Below are positions 24,535 through 32,476 of a DNA stretch of 64,000 nucleotides, piece by piece. The stretch's first letter is position 1, and each line of letters starts with the position of its first letter. A program made the position numbers and the translations under genes. The stretch is from the NCBI RefSeq assembly GCF_027627575.1, contig NZ_CP114065.1, forward strand, positions 5,704,001 through 5,768,000, given 5' to 3'. This DNA comes from Kribbella sp. CA-293567 (GTDB taxonomy: Bacteria > Actinomycetota > Actinomycetes > Propionibacteriales > Kribbellaceae). Below the pieces are notes generated by a model that had not been told where the DNA came from, did no database searches, and saw only the letters and a list, made by a program, of their open reading frames with translations.

Positions 24535-25662
24535 ATGACCGACGCGATCGCCGCAGCCGGGTCGACGACCAGGGTCAGCTCCGTCCTGGACGGGGAGCGC
24601 CTCAGGGCGATCTTCTCCGGCACCGTGGCCGGAACCATCGGGTTCGAAGAGGAGCTTCTGCTGGTGAACCGGCAGGACTGGCTGCCCGCCGACGCCGCCG
24701 CTGTCGTGGCTGCCGTCGACGATCCCCGGATGAAGCCGGAACTGCCGGCCTCCCAGCTCGAGATCGCCACCACCGTCCACAAGGATGCGAGGTCGGCGAT
24801 CGAAGAACTCCGCTCGTGCCGGCAGCTCGTCGCCGCCGGTTGCGACGCCGATCGCTCGGTCATCGCGGCGCCCGTCCATCCGCTGCTGAACGGGCCTGCC
24901 GCGCTGCGGGCTTCCGAGCGATCCGCCGGTCTGGAAGCTCGCTACCGCGGGATCATCCACCGGCAACTGGTCTCCTCCGTGCAGATCCATCTGGCTTTCG
25001 GCGATGCCGACCGCACCCTGGGCGTCTATCACGCCTTGCGTGAGTTGCTCCCGGAACTGGCGGCGCTGGCAGCGGCAGCGCCCTTCGCCGCCGGGCGGGA
25101 CACCGGCCTCTGCTCGGTACGTCCCCTGATCGCCGGCGAGCTACCTCGCCAAGGTGTGCCACCGGCCATCGCGTCCTGGGACCAGTACGCCGCAGACCTC
25201 GCCTGGCTGGTCAGGGGCGGCGCGATGGCCGATACCTCGGAATGGTGGTGGGAGCTGCGGCCCCATCTCGCCTACGGCACCCTCGAACTGCGGGTCCTCG
25301 ACGTTCAGTCGACAGTGGCCCAGACCAGCGCGATCGCCCGGTTCGTGCACGCGCTCGGCGCAGCTCTGGCCGAGTTGCACCAGCTGGCCGAGCTGCACCC
25401 GCCGGCACCCACCTGGCGGATCGAGGAGAACCGGTGGTCCGCTCTCCGGGATGGTGTCAGCGGCAACCTTCTCGACCTGCGCACCGGCGAATCGCGACCG
25501 ACCCGCCGCCGCCTGCACGACCTCATCGACCTCGCCGAACCGTACGCGGCAGGCGGCCTGGACGACGTACGGGGAATGGTGGAGAAGCCACCGGTGGAGC
25601 ATTTACGAGCACTCGGACCGCAACGGATAGTTCCCTGGCTGGCGGAGGTGTTCGCCGCATGA
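24535..25662 (+). CDS. Carboxylate-amine ligase, GCS2/YbdK family
   Basis: A 375-residue member of the glutamate-cysteine ligase family 2. TIGFEEELLLVNRQDWLP near residue 35 carries the conserved Glu cluster for Mg-ATP, and VSSVQIHLAFGDADRTL near 145 and LELRVLDVQSTV near 255 are further family motifs. It may form a gamma-glutamyl or similar amide bond and contribute to low-molecular-weight thiol or protectant synthesis; the exact product is not known. Its stop overlaps the methyltransferase start as ATGA, so it is the first gene of a coupled pair. Confidence 0.86.
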   Translation: MTDAIAAAGSTTRVSSVLDGERLRAIFSGTVAGTIGFEEELLLVNRQDWLPADAAAVVAAVDDPRMKPELPASQLEIATTVHKDARSAIEELRSCRQLVAAGCDADRSVIAAPVHPLLNGPAALRASERSAGLEARYRGIIHRQLVSSVQIHLAFGDADRTLGVYHALRELLPELAALAAAAPFAAGRDTGLCSVRPLIAGELPRQGVPPAIASWDQYAADLAWLVRGGAMADTSEWWWELRPHLAYGTLELRVLDVQSTVAQTSAIARFVHALGAALAELHQLAELHPPAPTWRIEENRWSALRDGVSGNLLDLRTGESRPTRRRLHDLIDLAEPYAAGGLDDVRGMVEKPPVEHLRALGPQRIVPWLAEVFAA

Positions 25663-26342
25663 AGCTGCTGACTCTTCCCGGCGTCTTCGCTCCTATCTCC
25701 GACTCCTGGATGCTGGCCGAGGCCATCCGTTCCGAACCTATCGGCCCGGGTTCACGCGCGCTGGACGTGTGTACCGGCAGCGGCGTCCTGGCTCTCACCG
25801 CCGCAAGCTGCGGCGCGGCGACGACAGCGATCGATGTCTCCCGTCGAGCGCTGCTCACCGTTCGGCTCAACGCGTACCGGGCCGGTCTGCAGGTACGGAC
25901 GTTGCGTGGCAGGACATTCGCGCCGCTCGCCGAAGAACGCCGGAAGAACCTCGCATCCCAGACCGGGGGCGGCTTCGACCTGATCGTGAGCAACCCGCCT
26001 TATGTCCCATCGCCGAGGCCCGACGTACCTCGTCGGGGCGCGAGCCGCGCGTGGGAGGCGGGCCACGACGGCCGGATCGTCCTCGACCAACTCTGCGACG
26101 AAGCACCAGCACACCTGCGCCCCGGCGGGGCACTGCTGCTCGTCCACTCGTCTCTCATCGGCACCGAGGCCACTTTGCAGCGCCTCCGTCGGGCCGGCCT
26201 GGTCGACGTCGAGGTACGGACCAGCAAGCGGGGCCCGCTCGGGCCGCTGATGCGCGCGCAGCAGGCCGCGGGCAACATCCCCGCCGACCTCGACGAGGAG
26301 GACGTGGTCATCATCCGCGGCACCGCACCGGCGAACCGGTAG
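25659..26342 (+). CDS. HemK-like class I SAM-dependent methyltransferase
   Basis: A 227-residue methyltransferase. ALDVCTGSGVLALTAAS near residue 35 is motif I, and FDLIVSNPPYVPSP near residue 105 is the NPPY motif typical of amino- and amide-N-methyltransferases such as HemK/PrmC. It is shorter than PrmC and lacks its N-terminal helical domain, so the substrate is likely different. ATG 25659 overlaps the upstream ligase stop by four bases, so methylation of the ligase product or of a protein is possible. Confidence 0.85.
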   Translation: MKLLTLPGVFAPISDSWMLAEAIRSEPIGPGSRALDVCTGSGVLALTAASCGAATTAIDVSRRALLTVRLNAYRAGLQVRTLRGRTFAPLAEERRKNLASQTGGGFDLIVSNPPYVPSPRPDVPRRGASRAWEAGHDGRIVLDQLCDEAPAHLRPGGALLLVHSSLIGTEATLQRLRRAGLVDVEVRTSKRGPLGPLMRAQQAAGNIPADLDEEDVVIIRGTAPANR

Positions 26343-26358
26343 CGGGCCGTTCAGCGAA

Positions 26359-26736
26359 TCAGTGGTGCTCCCGGTCGAGCTGGGCGGTGAGCTTGTCGAC
26401 CTTCGCCTCCAGCCGTTCCATGTCCTCGGCATCGACGCGGAAGATGATGTGCTTCGCACCGAGCAGCAGAATCGCCTGGAAGACCAGTTGGAGCCACTCG
26501 CTCTGCCAGTTCTCGAAGGTGCTGGCGAAGAAGTTGCTCAGGTAGTCAGCCCACAGGAACGCCTGTCCGTGCTCCTCCTGATCGCCGCGGAACTCGCTCA
26601 GCTGGGTGAAGAACTGGCCGATCCAAGACCCGAGGAACAGGACGGCCAGTACGTAGACGGCGCCCCAGCGCCGAGCATGACTCTCCGGCCGGCGGTTCGG
26701 CCGCGGGTCCGGTGCCAACTCATCACTTGGATTCAT
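26359..26736 (-). CDS. Small two-helix membrane protein (DUF6766-like)
   Basis: A 125-residue protein with membrane helices at about residues 25-45 and 83-103 and a C-terminal coiled-coil-like tail, MERLEAKVDKLTAQLDREHH. It matches my memory of the actinobacterial DUF6766 group, whose function is unknown. ATG 26736 has no Shine-Dalgarno sequence and lies 9 bases after GGGTAC, so it is probably leaderless. It is convergent with the methyltransferase gene and divergent from the YhhN-like gene. Confidence 0.75.
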   Translation of the reverse strand: MNPSDELAPDPRPNRRPESHARRWGAVYVLAVLFLGSWIGQFFTQLSEFRGDQEEHGQAFLWADYLSNFFASTFENWQSEWLQLVFQAILLLGAKHIIFRVDAEDMERLEAKVDKLTAQLDREHH

Positions 26737-26745
26737 GCCGATCCG

Positions 26746-26770
26746 GTACCCAACGACCGTTTCTTCATCC
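26746..26770 (-). promoter_or_regulatory. SigB-type promoter, leaderless small membrane protein
   Basis: On the minus strand GGAT (26770-26767), 15 bases and GGGTAC (26751-26746) fit the SigB pattern. Nine bases separate the -10 from ATG 26736. Confidence 0.65.
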
Positions 26771-26811
26771 CGCCGCCCTGGCAACTCGTTGCGGTCGGCA
26801 ACCGGGGATCG

Positions 26812-26836
26812 GGTTACAGCAGGCGCGGCGGGGTAC
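26812..26836 (+). promoter_or_regulatory. SigB-type promoter, leaderless YhhN-like gene
   Basis: GGTT (26812-26815), 15 bases and GGGTAC (26831-26836) fit the SigB pattern. Eight bases separate the -10 from ATG 26845. Confidence 0.65.
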
Positions 26837-26844
26837 CGCGCGCC

Positions 26845-27462
26845 ATGAGACTTACTCCACTGCGCACGGCCCGTCGGCAGTTGAACAGCTACTGGGCCGC
26901 CGCGACGATCCACCTGGTGGCGGTCGTCTTCGACCTGAAAGCACTCCAGTTGCTGTCCAAGGCGGCGTTGATGCCTTCGCTGGCCTCCTGGGTGTACGAG
27001 CAACAGGGTTCGCCGCTGCTCGTCGCCGCGCTGCTCGCCTCGGCCGTCGGCGACCTGTTGATGGAGATCGACCAGATCTTGCCGGCGATGGCCGCGTTCT
27101 CGGCAGCTCACGCTTGCTACATCGCCTTGTTCTCCCGCGGAACGCGGCACCGGTCCTGGGTCGCGCCGACGGCGTACTGTCTGCTCGGGCTGGCGGCCAT
27201 GGTTACGTTCTGGCCCGGACTCGGTCTGTACCGCGCGCCCGTCACCGCCTATGCGGCCATGCTGACGGCAACCGCGGTCACCTCACTTTGGTACGGCGGT
27301 CGCGCGGGCGTCGGTGGGGCACTGTTCCTCGCCTCGGACACGCTGATCTGCGCCAAGCTCGCCGGTCACGACTTCCCGCTCAGATCCCTACTGCTGAAGG
27401 CAGCGTACGGTGCCGGTCAGCACCAGATCGCCGTCGGGGTGACCAGCCGGGCCCGGCTCTGA
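26845..27462 (+). CDS. YhhN/lysoplasmalogenase-family membrane protein
   Basis: A 205-residue integral membrane protein with about seven or eight helices. The conserved family pieces are KALLMPSLASW (KALxxP type) near residue 37, LLASAVGDLLME near 65, FSAAHACYIALF near 85 and LFLASDTLICAK near 160. The family includes TMEM86-type lysoplasmalogenases that hydrolyse vinyl-ether lysolipids, and the polar Asp and His residues of the active site are present. ATG 26845 lies 8 bases after GGGTAC and has no ribosome binding site, so the transcript is probably leaderless. It is convergent with the sortase gene, only 1 bp apart. Confidence 0.85.
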   Translation: MRLTPLRTARRQLNSYWAAATIHLVAVVFDLKALQLLSKAALMPSLASWVYEQQGSPLLVAALLASAVGDLLMEIDQILPAMAAFSAAHACYIALFSRGTRHRSWVAPTAYCLLGLAAMVTFWPGLGLYRAPVTAYAAMLTATAVTSLWYGGRAGVGGALFLASDTLICAKLAGHDFPLRSLLLKAAYGAGQHQIAVGVTSRARL

Positions 27463-27463
27463 C

Positions 27464-28132
27464 TCACGCGGGAACAGCGGTCACGACGATGTTGTCGCTG
27501 TAGCCACGGCCCGGTACGTAGGAGCCGCCACAGGTGATCATCACCAGCCGAGCCGGTCCGACCCGGCTGAACAACGACTTCGGCAGGCTGGTCTTGCGAT
27601 AGGTCTGCACCGAGGAGACCCGATAGGAGGCCGTGCCGGCGATCGTCTCGATCACGATCCGGCTGCTCGCCGGCAGCTGACCGATCCCGGCGAACACTCC
27701 GACGCGCCCTTGATCGTCGTCCAGATGCGCGGCCAGCACCGTCGTACCCACCTGCCCAGGAACACTGCCGCCGGTCCACCACCCGACCTGCCCGACGGGA
27801 GGAAGCATCAACGATCGATCACCCCGTACGCCGACAGCGACCACCGGCGCCTTGACCTGCCCCGGCACCGAAACCGCGGTCGGCAAGCCGGGAACCCTTT
27901 CTGGCCGCTTCGGTGTCGCCCTGGTCGGCGGCGCGGGAAGCGGAGTCGCAGGAATCACCGGCTCCGCGAACACCCGGACCGGAGCGGCGGTGCCGATCCT
28001 GGCAGCACCCTCAACAGGGCGGGCATCGTCAGTGACGGCACCTGTCAGGCCTGCCGCCATCAACAGCAGACCTGCCACGACGACCAGGTACCCGGCCGTA
28101 CGCCGGATACCTGGTCGCTCGTGAACTGTCAT
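27464..28132 (-). CDS. Class F-type sortase
   Basis: A 222-residue sortase. An N-terminal membrane helix (about residues 13-33) is followed by a Pro/Ala-rich linker and the catalytic domain. The active-site His is in LAAHLDD near residue 140 and the Cys in LVMITCGGSYVPGRGYSDN near residue 200. Sortases join secreted proteins to the cell wall or to each other. ATG 28132 overlaps the stop of the DUF4142 gene by four bases (ATGA), which makes that protein the obvious candidate partner or substrate. Confidence 0.87.
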   Translation of the reverse strand: MTVHERPGIRRTAGYLVVVAGLLLMAAGLTGAVTDDARPVEGAARIGTAAPVRVFAEPVIPATPLPAPPTRATPKRPERVPGLPTAVSVPGQVKAPVVAVGVRGDRSLMLPPVGQVGWWTGGSVPGQVGTTVLAAHLDDDQGRVGVFAGIGQLPASSRIVIETIAGTASYRVSSVQTYRKTSLPKSLFSRVGPARLVMITCGGSYVPGRGYSDNIVVTAVPA

Positions 28133-28812
28133 ACCAAAGCGCGCCGGCGACGCAGCAGAACCAGGCCGGCCACCGCCGCGGCCGCTCCGGCACCCACGAG
28201 CAGACCGTCGGCACCCGAGCCCTGCGAGCGCGCGGGTACGGCGTCCGCTCCGGTCCGGCCGGCATCCACAGCCCCCGGCATCCCCATGGCCTCGGCCTGA
28301 GCCATGAACTTGTGGTGGTGCTCCGCCACCACCGGTGCCGCCGCGGCGGCGTTCTTCTTCACCGCCGCGTCCTGACCGGCCTGAAGTTCCTTCTTGCCGA
28401 GCTGCAAGGTCTTGGCGTGGCCGGCGATCTGGCCCGCCACGAACAACGCGTCGAACTCACCAGCCGGCGCGGCCGCCAGCTTCGCCTGCAGCGCGCGCTG
28501 CTCAGCGTTCGGTGCCGCGGGCAACGAAACCTTCTTGGCCGCGGCCACTTGGCGCACGGCGGCGTCCAGCTTGGTGTGATCTCTTACCAGCAAGGCACCG
28601 AGCTCCTTCACCGCTTCACTGGAACCCTTCGACTGGGCCAGCTTGCCGGTGGCGATCTCCGCCAGGTTGGACTGGTGTGCCCCTTGCAGATAGGCCCGAT
28701 CCTGGGCGTTCAGCGCGGTCGGCGTCGCGGAGGCACCGGCCACGGTTCCACAGGCGATCAAACCGACGGCCGCGATGACCGACAGCGGACGAAAAACGAG
28801 TCGACGAAGCAT
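28129..28812 (-). CDS. DUF4142 secreted protein with C-terminal anchor
   Basis: A 227-residue protein. A signal peptide covers about residues 1-29, ending ASA. The DUF4142 ferritin-like helical domain covers about 35-170 (QDRAYLQGAHQSNLAEIATG, LLVRDHTKLDAAV). The C-terminus is a hydrophobic helix followed by RRRRALV, the layout of a cell-wall sorting signal, yet I see no LPxTG-like motif just before the helix. It is the first gene of a coupled pair with the class F sortase. A GGGTAC element lies 39 bases upstream. Confidence 0.83.
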   Translation of the reverse strand: MLRRLVFRPLSVIAAVGLIACGTVAGASATPTALNAQDRAYLQGAHQSNLAEIATGKLAQSKGSSEAVKELGALLVRDHTKLDAAVRQVAAAKKVSLPAAPNAEQRALQAKLAAAPAGEFDALFVAGQIAGHAKTLQLGKKELQAGQDAAVKKNAAAAAPVVAEHHHKFMAQAEAMGMPGAVDAGRTGADAVPARSQGSGADGLLVGAGAAAAVAGLVLLRRRRALV

Positions 28813-28850
28813 CGAGCTGCTTCCTTCCCAGAGGCGATGGAGCGCCCCCG

Positions 28851-28856
28851 GTACCC
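28851..28856 (-). promoter_or_regulatory. GGGTAC -10-like element before DUF4142/sortase
   Basis: GGGTAC on the minus strand lies 38 bases before ATG 28812. The region at -35 has TGAT instead of GNNT, so the call is tentative. Confidence 0.4.
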
Positions 28857-28909
28857 CGCGGATCGCGAGTTATCAGAACTTGTGCGAACCGGACCGCCGG
28901 CTCGCCCGG

Positions 28910-29620
28910 CTACTGCCGTTGCGGCAAATTCCCGGGCAGCCGGCGAGTGCCGATCAGCTCCTGCGCGACGTCGCGCAGCTTGCGGTTGTGGGCCTGGGAG
29001 TAGCGCCGCAGTACGGCGAACGCCTGATCGGCGTCCAGATCGAACCGCTCCATCAGGATTCCCATCGCCTGACCGACCAGCTTGCGGGCGTCGACGGCCT
29101 GGACCATCGTCGCGTCGCGCCGGGCGGTGGCGACCGCGACGGACGCGTGCCGGGCCAGGATGTGCGCGATCGCCTCGTCGTCGGCGCTGAACGCGCGCGG
29201 CTCCAAGCTGTACAGCGACAGCACGCCGACCGGCTGGCCGGCGGCGAGCATCGGCACATGCAGCACGCTGCCGACGCCTCGCTCCAGGGCGATCGCCCGC
29301 CACCACGGCCATTGGTCGGTCGCCGTGATATCGCAGACGTAGACGGTACGGCCGCCGATCGCCTCCACCATCGGCCCGTCCTGAGCCTCGATCTGTGCCC
29401 GGTAGATCGCGTCGACCACCGGGTCGGTCACTGCGGCGATCTCGATCCGTCCGCCCCGGCCGCGCAGCGCGACCCCCGCGTACGCACAACTCTCGGCCTG
29501 CAGCGCGAACTGCACCACTGCCTCGACCGTCTCTTCCATCCCGCCCGCGTCGTGCAGCTCGAGCGCGAGCCGCGCGAAGGCATCCGCCGCGAACGGCTCC
29601 CCGGGACTGAACCTCACCAC
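28910..29620 (-). CDS. GAF-ANTAR transcription antitermination regulator
   Basis: A 236-residue GAF-ANTAR protein. The GAF domain covers about residues 12-160 and the ANTAR domain about 170-225 (RKLVGQAMGILMERFDLDAD, LRDVAQELI). It is a close paralogue of the protein at 16260-16985, sharing the GGxEETVEAVVxFALQ start and the FxADDEAIAHILARHAS segment. It starts at GTG 29620 with AGGAG 8 bases upstream. It is the last of eight ANTAR proteins in the first 30 kb. Confidence 0.88.
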   Translation of the reverse strand: MVRFSPGEPFAADAFARLALELHDAGGMEETVEAVVQFALQAESCAYAGVALRGRGGRIEIAAVTDPVVDAIYRAQIEAQDGPMVEAIGGRTVYVCDITATDQWPWWRAIALERGVGSVLHVPMLAAGQPVGVLSLYSLEPRAFSADDEAIAHILARHASVAVATARRDATMVQAVDARKLVGQAMGILMERFDLDADQAFAVLRRYSQAHNRKLRDVAQELIGTRRLPGNLPQRQ

Positions 29621-29721
29621 ATCGAACTCCTGCTCGCAGACGCCTCAGCGGGCGCCCACGTCCCTGGAGCGGTCCTGGGTGTAATCATGCCCTGTTCGAG
29701 GCGTTCCTTCCACCTGCCGGG

Positions 29722-30378
29722 TCAGAGCGTGGCGAGCAGCGGGACGAGCGTGTGCCAGTTGGCCCGGGTTGCCTCGGCGGCGGCCTCGGCATCGGCTGCT
29801 TCGCAGTGGGCGACGATCTGTTCGTGCTGGGCCACCGACTCGCGGCCGTTCAGGGAGCCGAAACGAAGGCGTTCAAGGCGGCGCAGTACGGGCGTGTACT
29901 GCTCGAGGACGGCGGCGACGGCCGCATTGGCACTGACCCGGACCGGTACGGCGTGGAAGTCGTCGTCGGCCTGCAGCGCGGCGTCGATCCGCCCTTTGCT
30001 CAGCGCGGCGCCGAAGCGTTCGTTCGCGGCCCGCATCTCGGCCAGGTCGGACTGGATCAGTTGCGGAACCGCTTCGCGGACGGCGAGCTCGTGCATCGCC
30101 GCCGTGACCGCCTGCGCCTCCCGCAGCGCGCGGGCGTCGAGCGGGCTGACCATCGTGTAGCGCCCCGGCTTGGTCTGCACCAGGCCGGCCTGCTCGAGGC
30201 GGGCGAGCGCCTCCCGGACCGGCGTACGGCTGACGCCGAGCCAGTCCGAGAGGTCGGCGTCGTTGAGGCGCTCACCCGGCGCGAACTCGCCTTTGACGAT
30301 GGCGTCGCGGATCGCCCGGTAGGCGTCCTCCCGCAGCAGCGAGCGGGAAACGACTCCACGTTCTTTGGGCACCGGCAT
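29722..30378 (-). CDS. GntR-family regulator (FadR/FCD type)
   Basis: A 218-residue regulator. The winged helix-turn-helix domain covers about residues 15-80 (ADLSDWLGVSRTPVREALARLEQAGL), and a helical FCD ligand-binding domain covers about 90-215. FCD proteins bind small organic acids or amino acids. ATG 30378 overlaps a partial palindrome related to one found before the ACC deaminase gene, which may be its operator. It is co-directional with the glutathione-S-transferase-like gene 32 bp upstream. It lacks a Shine-Dalgarno sequence. Confidence 0.88.
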   Translation of the reverse strand: MPVPKERGVVSRSLLREDAYRAIRDAIVKGEFAPGERLNDADLSDWLGVSRTPVREALARLEQAGLVQTKPGRYTMVSPLDARALREAQAVTAAMHELAVREAVPQLIQSDLAEMRAANERFGAALSKGRIDAALQADDDFHAVPVRVSANAAVAAVLEQYTPVLRRLERLRFGSLNGRESVAQHEQIVAHCEAADAEAAAEATRANWHTLVPLLATL

Positions 30379-30391
30379 GCGGAATATTGCA
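30378..30391 (-). promoter_or_regulatory. Partial palindrome at the GntR gene start
   Basis: On the minus strand TGCAATATTCCGCA ends on the A of the GntR start codon. Its first half, TGCAATAT, is the same as one half of the perfect palindrome before the ACC deaminase gene. It may be an autoregulatory operator. Confidence 0.4.
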
Positions 30392-30410
30392 CGCCGCACG
30401 GCGCCCGCTG

Positions 30411-31340
30411 TCAACTCGCCCGGCTGCTGAGGGCCTCGCGTCCGTGCGGAGTGTGCCAACCGGAGAGGTCCGGACCCTTGGGCACGATCTGGGTGGGGTT
30501 GATGCCGGTGTGAACCACGTAGTAATGCGTCTTGATCTGGTCGAAGTCGATCGTGTCGCCGAACCCCGGGGTCTGGAAGAGGTCGCGGGCATAGGCCCAC
30601 AGAACCGGCAGTTCGGTGAGCTTGTCCCGGTTGCACTTGAAGTGCCCGTGATAGACGGCGTCGAAGCGGGCCAGCGTGGTGAAGAGCCGGACATCGGCCT
30701 CGGTGATGCTGTCGCCCACCAGGTACCGCCGGTCCGTCAGTCTTTCCGACAGCCAGTCGAGGGCCACGAACAGCCGGTCGTACGCCGCGTCGTAGGCGTC
30801 CTGCGAGCCGGCGAACCCACAGCGGTAGACCCCGTTGTTGACCTCGGTGTAGATGCGCTGGGCAACTTCGTCGATCTCGGCCCGGAGCGGTTCGGGGTAC
30901 AGCTGCGGAGCACCCTCGCGGTGGTAGGCCGTCCACTCGGTCGACAGGTCGAGCGTCAGCTGGGCGAAGTCGTTGGTCACCACGGCACCGGTGGTCACGT
31001 CGACGATCGCGGGCACCGTGATGCCCTTGGCATAGTCGGGATCACGCTTGAAGTACGCGTCCTGCAGGCGCGGGATCTTCAGCACCGGGTCGACGCCGCC
31101 CGGGTCGAGGTCGAAGGTCCAGCTGCGCTCGTCGTGGGTGGGACCGCAGTACCCGATCGACAGTACGTCCTGCAACCCGAGCAGGCTGCGGACGATGATC
31201 GCCCGGTTCGCCCACGGGCAGGCACGCGCGACCACCAGCCGGTACCGGCCCGGCTCGACCGGGAAGCCGTCCCGGCCGTCGGCGGTGATCCGGGTGGAGA
31301 TGTAGTCGCTGTCGCGGTTGAACTCGCCCTTGGCATTCAC
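30411..31340 (-). CDS. Glutathionyl-hydroquinone reductase-like GST (Xi class)
   Basis: A 309-residue protein of the Xi-class glutathione transferase family. The N-terminal thioredoxin-like domain has the redox motif ACPWANRAIIVRSL near residue 40, and VPAIVD near 110 is the cis-proline. The C-terminal helical domain carries YLVGDSITEADVRLFTTLARFD. The family reduces glutathionyl-quinones. Actinomycetes generally use mycothiol, so the natural thiol is probably mycothiol (inference). GTG 31340 is chosen for its GGAG ribosome binding site and the typical N-terminus. Confidence 0.88.
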   Translation of the reverse strand: MNAKGEFNRDSDYISTRITADGRDGFPVEPGRYRLVVARACPWANRAIIVRSLLGLQDVLSIGYCGPTHDERSWTFDLDPGGVDPVLKIPRLQDAYFKRDPDYAKGITVPAIVDVTTGAVVTNDFAQLTLDLSTEWTAYHREGAPQLYPEPLRAEIDEVAQRIYTEVNNGVYRCGFAGSQDAYDAAYDRLFVALDWLSERLTDRRYLVGDSITEADVRLFTTLARFDAVYHGHFKCNRDKLTELPVLWAYARDLFQTPGFGDTIDFDQIKTHYYVVHTGINPTQIVPKGPDLSGWHTPHGREALSSRAS

Positions 31341-31444
31341 AGCTCCAGCGTGCCACTTCGCTGGGCTGCGGGCATGGTGGAAGGTGTCGGGCCGAGACCG
31401 CGCGAGGCGCGCGTACCCCCTCAGGACACAACATTCCCCAGGTT

Positions 31445-32467
31445 CTACAGCCATCCCCGGCGGCCGGCCTGGATGCCCGCCTGGAAGCGGGTGGCGGCGC
31501 CGAGCTCGGCCATCAGCTCCGCGACCCGGCGGCCGACGGTCCGCTGGGTCACGCCGAGCGTGCGGGCGATGGCGCTGTCCTTCATGCCGGACGACATCAG
31601 CGACAGCAACTGCCGGTCCTGCTCGGACGGCCCGCCCCGGCCCCGGGCGGCACGGCGCTGCCCCGGACCCGATTCGTTGCCAACGGCATCCAGTACGCCG
31701 TCCGTCAGCACCGCCACCGGCGTCGCCTGCTGCCACATCGACTCGAAGCAGATCACCAGCGCCTCGAGCAGCGGCGACGCGTGCACCAGCAGCCGCATGC
31801 CGTTCTCGGCGGGGTCCAGCGACAGCGGCAGGATCGCGACCCGGCGGTCGATGATCTGCATCTTCATCGCGGTCACCGGCAGGGTCCTGGCCTGCTCCCC
31901 GGCCCGCACATAGCCGACCAGTTGCTCGAAGTGTCCGGGCAGTTCGAGCGCCGGTCCGTCGTAGACACAGCGGTACGACACTCCGCGCCCGAGCGCCTGC
32001 ATCTCTTCGAGGTTCGGCACCGGACGCCCGTGGATGTACGGCGGGGAGTCGACCATCAGCACCTCTTCGCGAGCCCCCAGCTGCAACTGGGCCAGCTGTT
32101 GCTGGATCGCCTCACTGCCCTCGATGACCTCCAGCAGATCGACGGAACTCCGCCCTGGCGCCTGCCGCACCCGCGATGCCAGCTCACGCGCGTCGGCCCG
32201 CAGCCGTTCGAGTTGCTCCTGCCTGCGAGCGACCAGCGCATCCACGGCGACATCGGGCGGAGCGGGAACGTACCGCGGCGGTCGCGCGACCAGCTTCGTC
32301 ACCAGTCCGGCCGCCACCAGGTTCGCCAGCGCACGGCGTACTCCGGACGGCGAGATGTCCAGCTGGTCGGCCAGTTCGCCCGGTGTGATCCTCGGCGCGT
32401 CGGCGATCGCCAGGAACACCCGGCTGTCCGTCTCCGACAACCCGACCGGCTCTAACAGGAACCCCAT
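31445..32467 (-). CDS. TrmB/LuxR-type transcriptional regulator
   Basis: A 340-residue regulator with two DNA-binding modules. A TrmB-like winged helix covers about residues 8-70 (ITPGELADQLDISPSGVRRALANL), and a LuxR-type HTH lies at about 270-330 (DRQLLSLMSSGMKDSAIARTLG, RTVGRRVAELMAEL). The middle region resembles the phospholipase-D-like effector part of actinomycete TrmB/LuxR proteins. The ligand is unknown. It lies 9 bp downstream of the GNAT gene and is probably co-transcribed with it. Confidence 0.83.
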   Translation of the reverse strand: MGFLLEPVGLSETDSRVFLAIADAPRITPGELADQLDISPSGVRRALANLVAAGLVTKLVARPPRYVPAPPDVAVDALVARRQEQLERLRADARELASRVRQAPGRSSVDLLEVIEGSEAIQQQLAQLQLGAREEVLMVDSPPYIHGRPVPNLEEMQALGRGVSYRCVYDGPALELPGHFEQLVGYVRAGEQARTLPVTAMKMQIIDRRVAILPLSLDPAENGMRLLVHASPLLEALVICFESMWQQATPVAVLTDGVLDAVGNESGPGQRRAARGRGGPSEQDRQLLSLMSSGMKDSAIARTLGVTQRTVGRRVAELMAELGAATRFQAGIQAGRRGWL

Positions 32468-32476
32468 CCGCTGACA

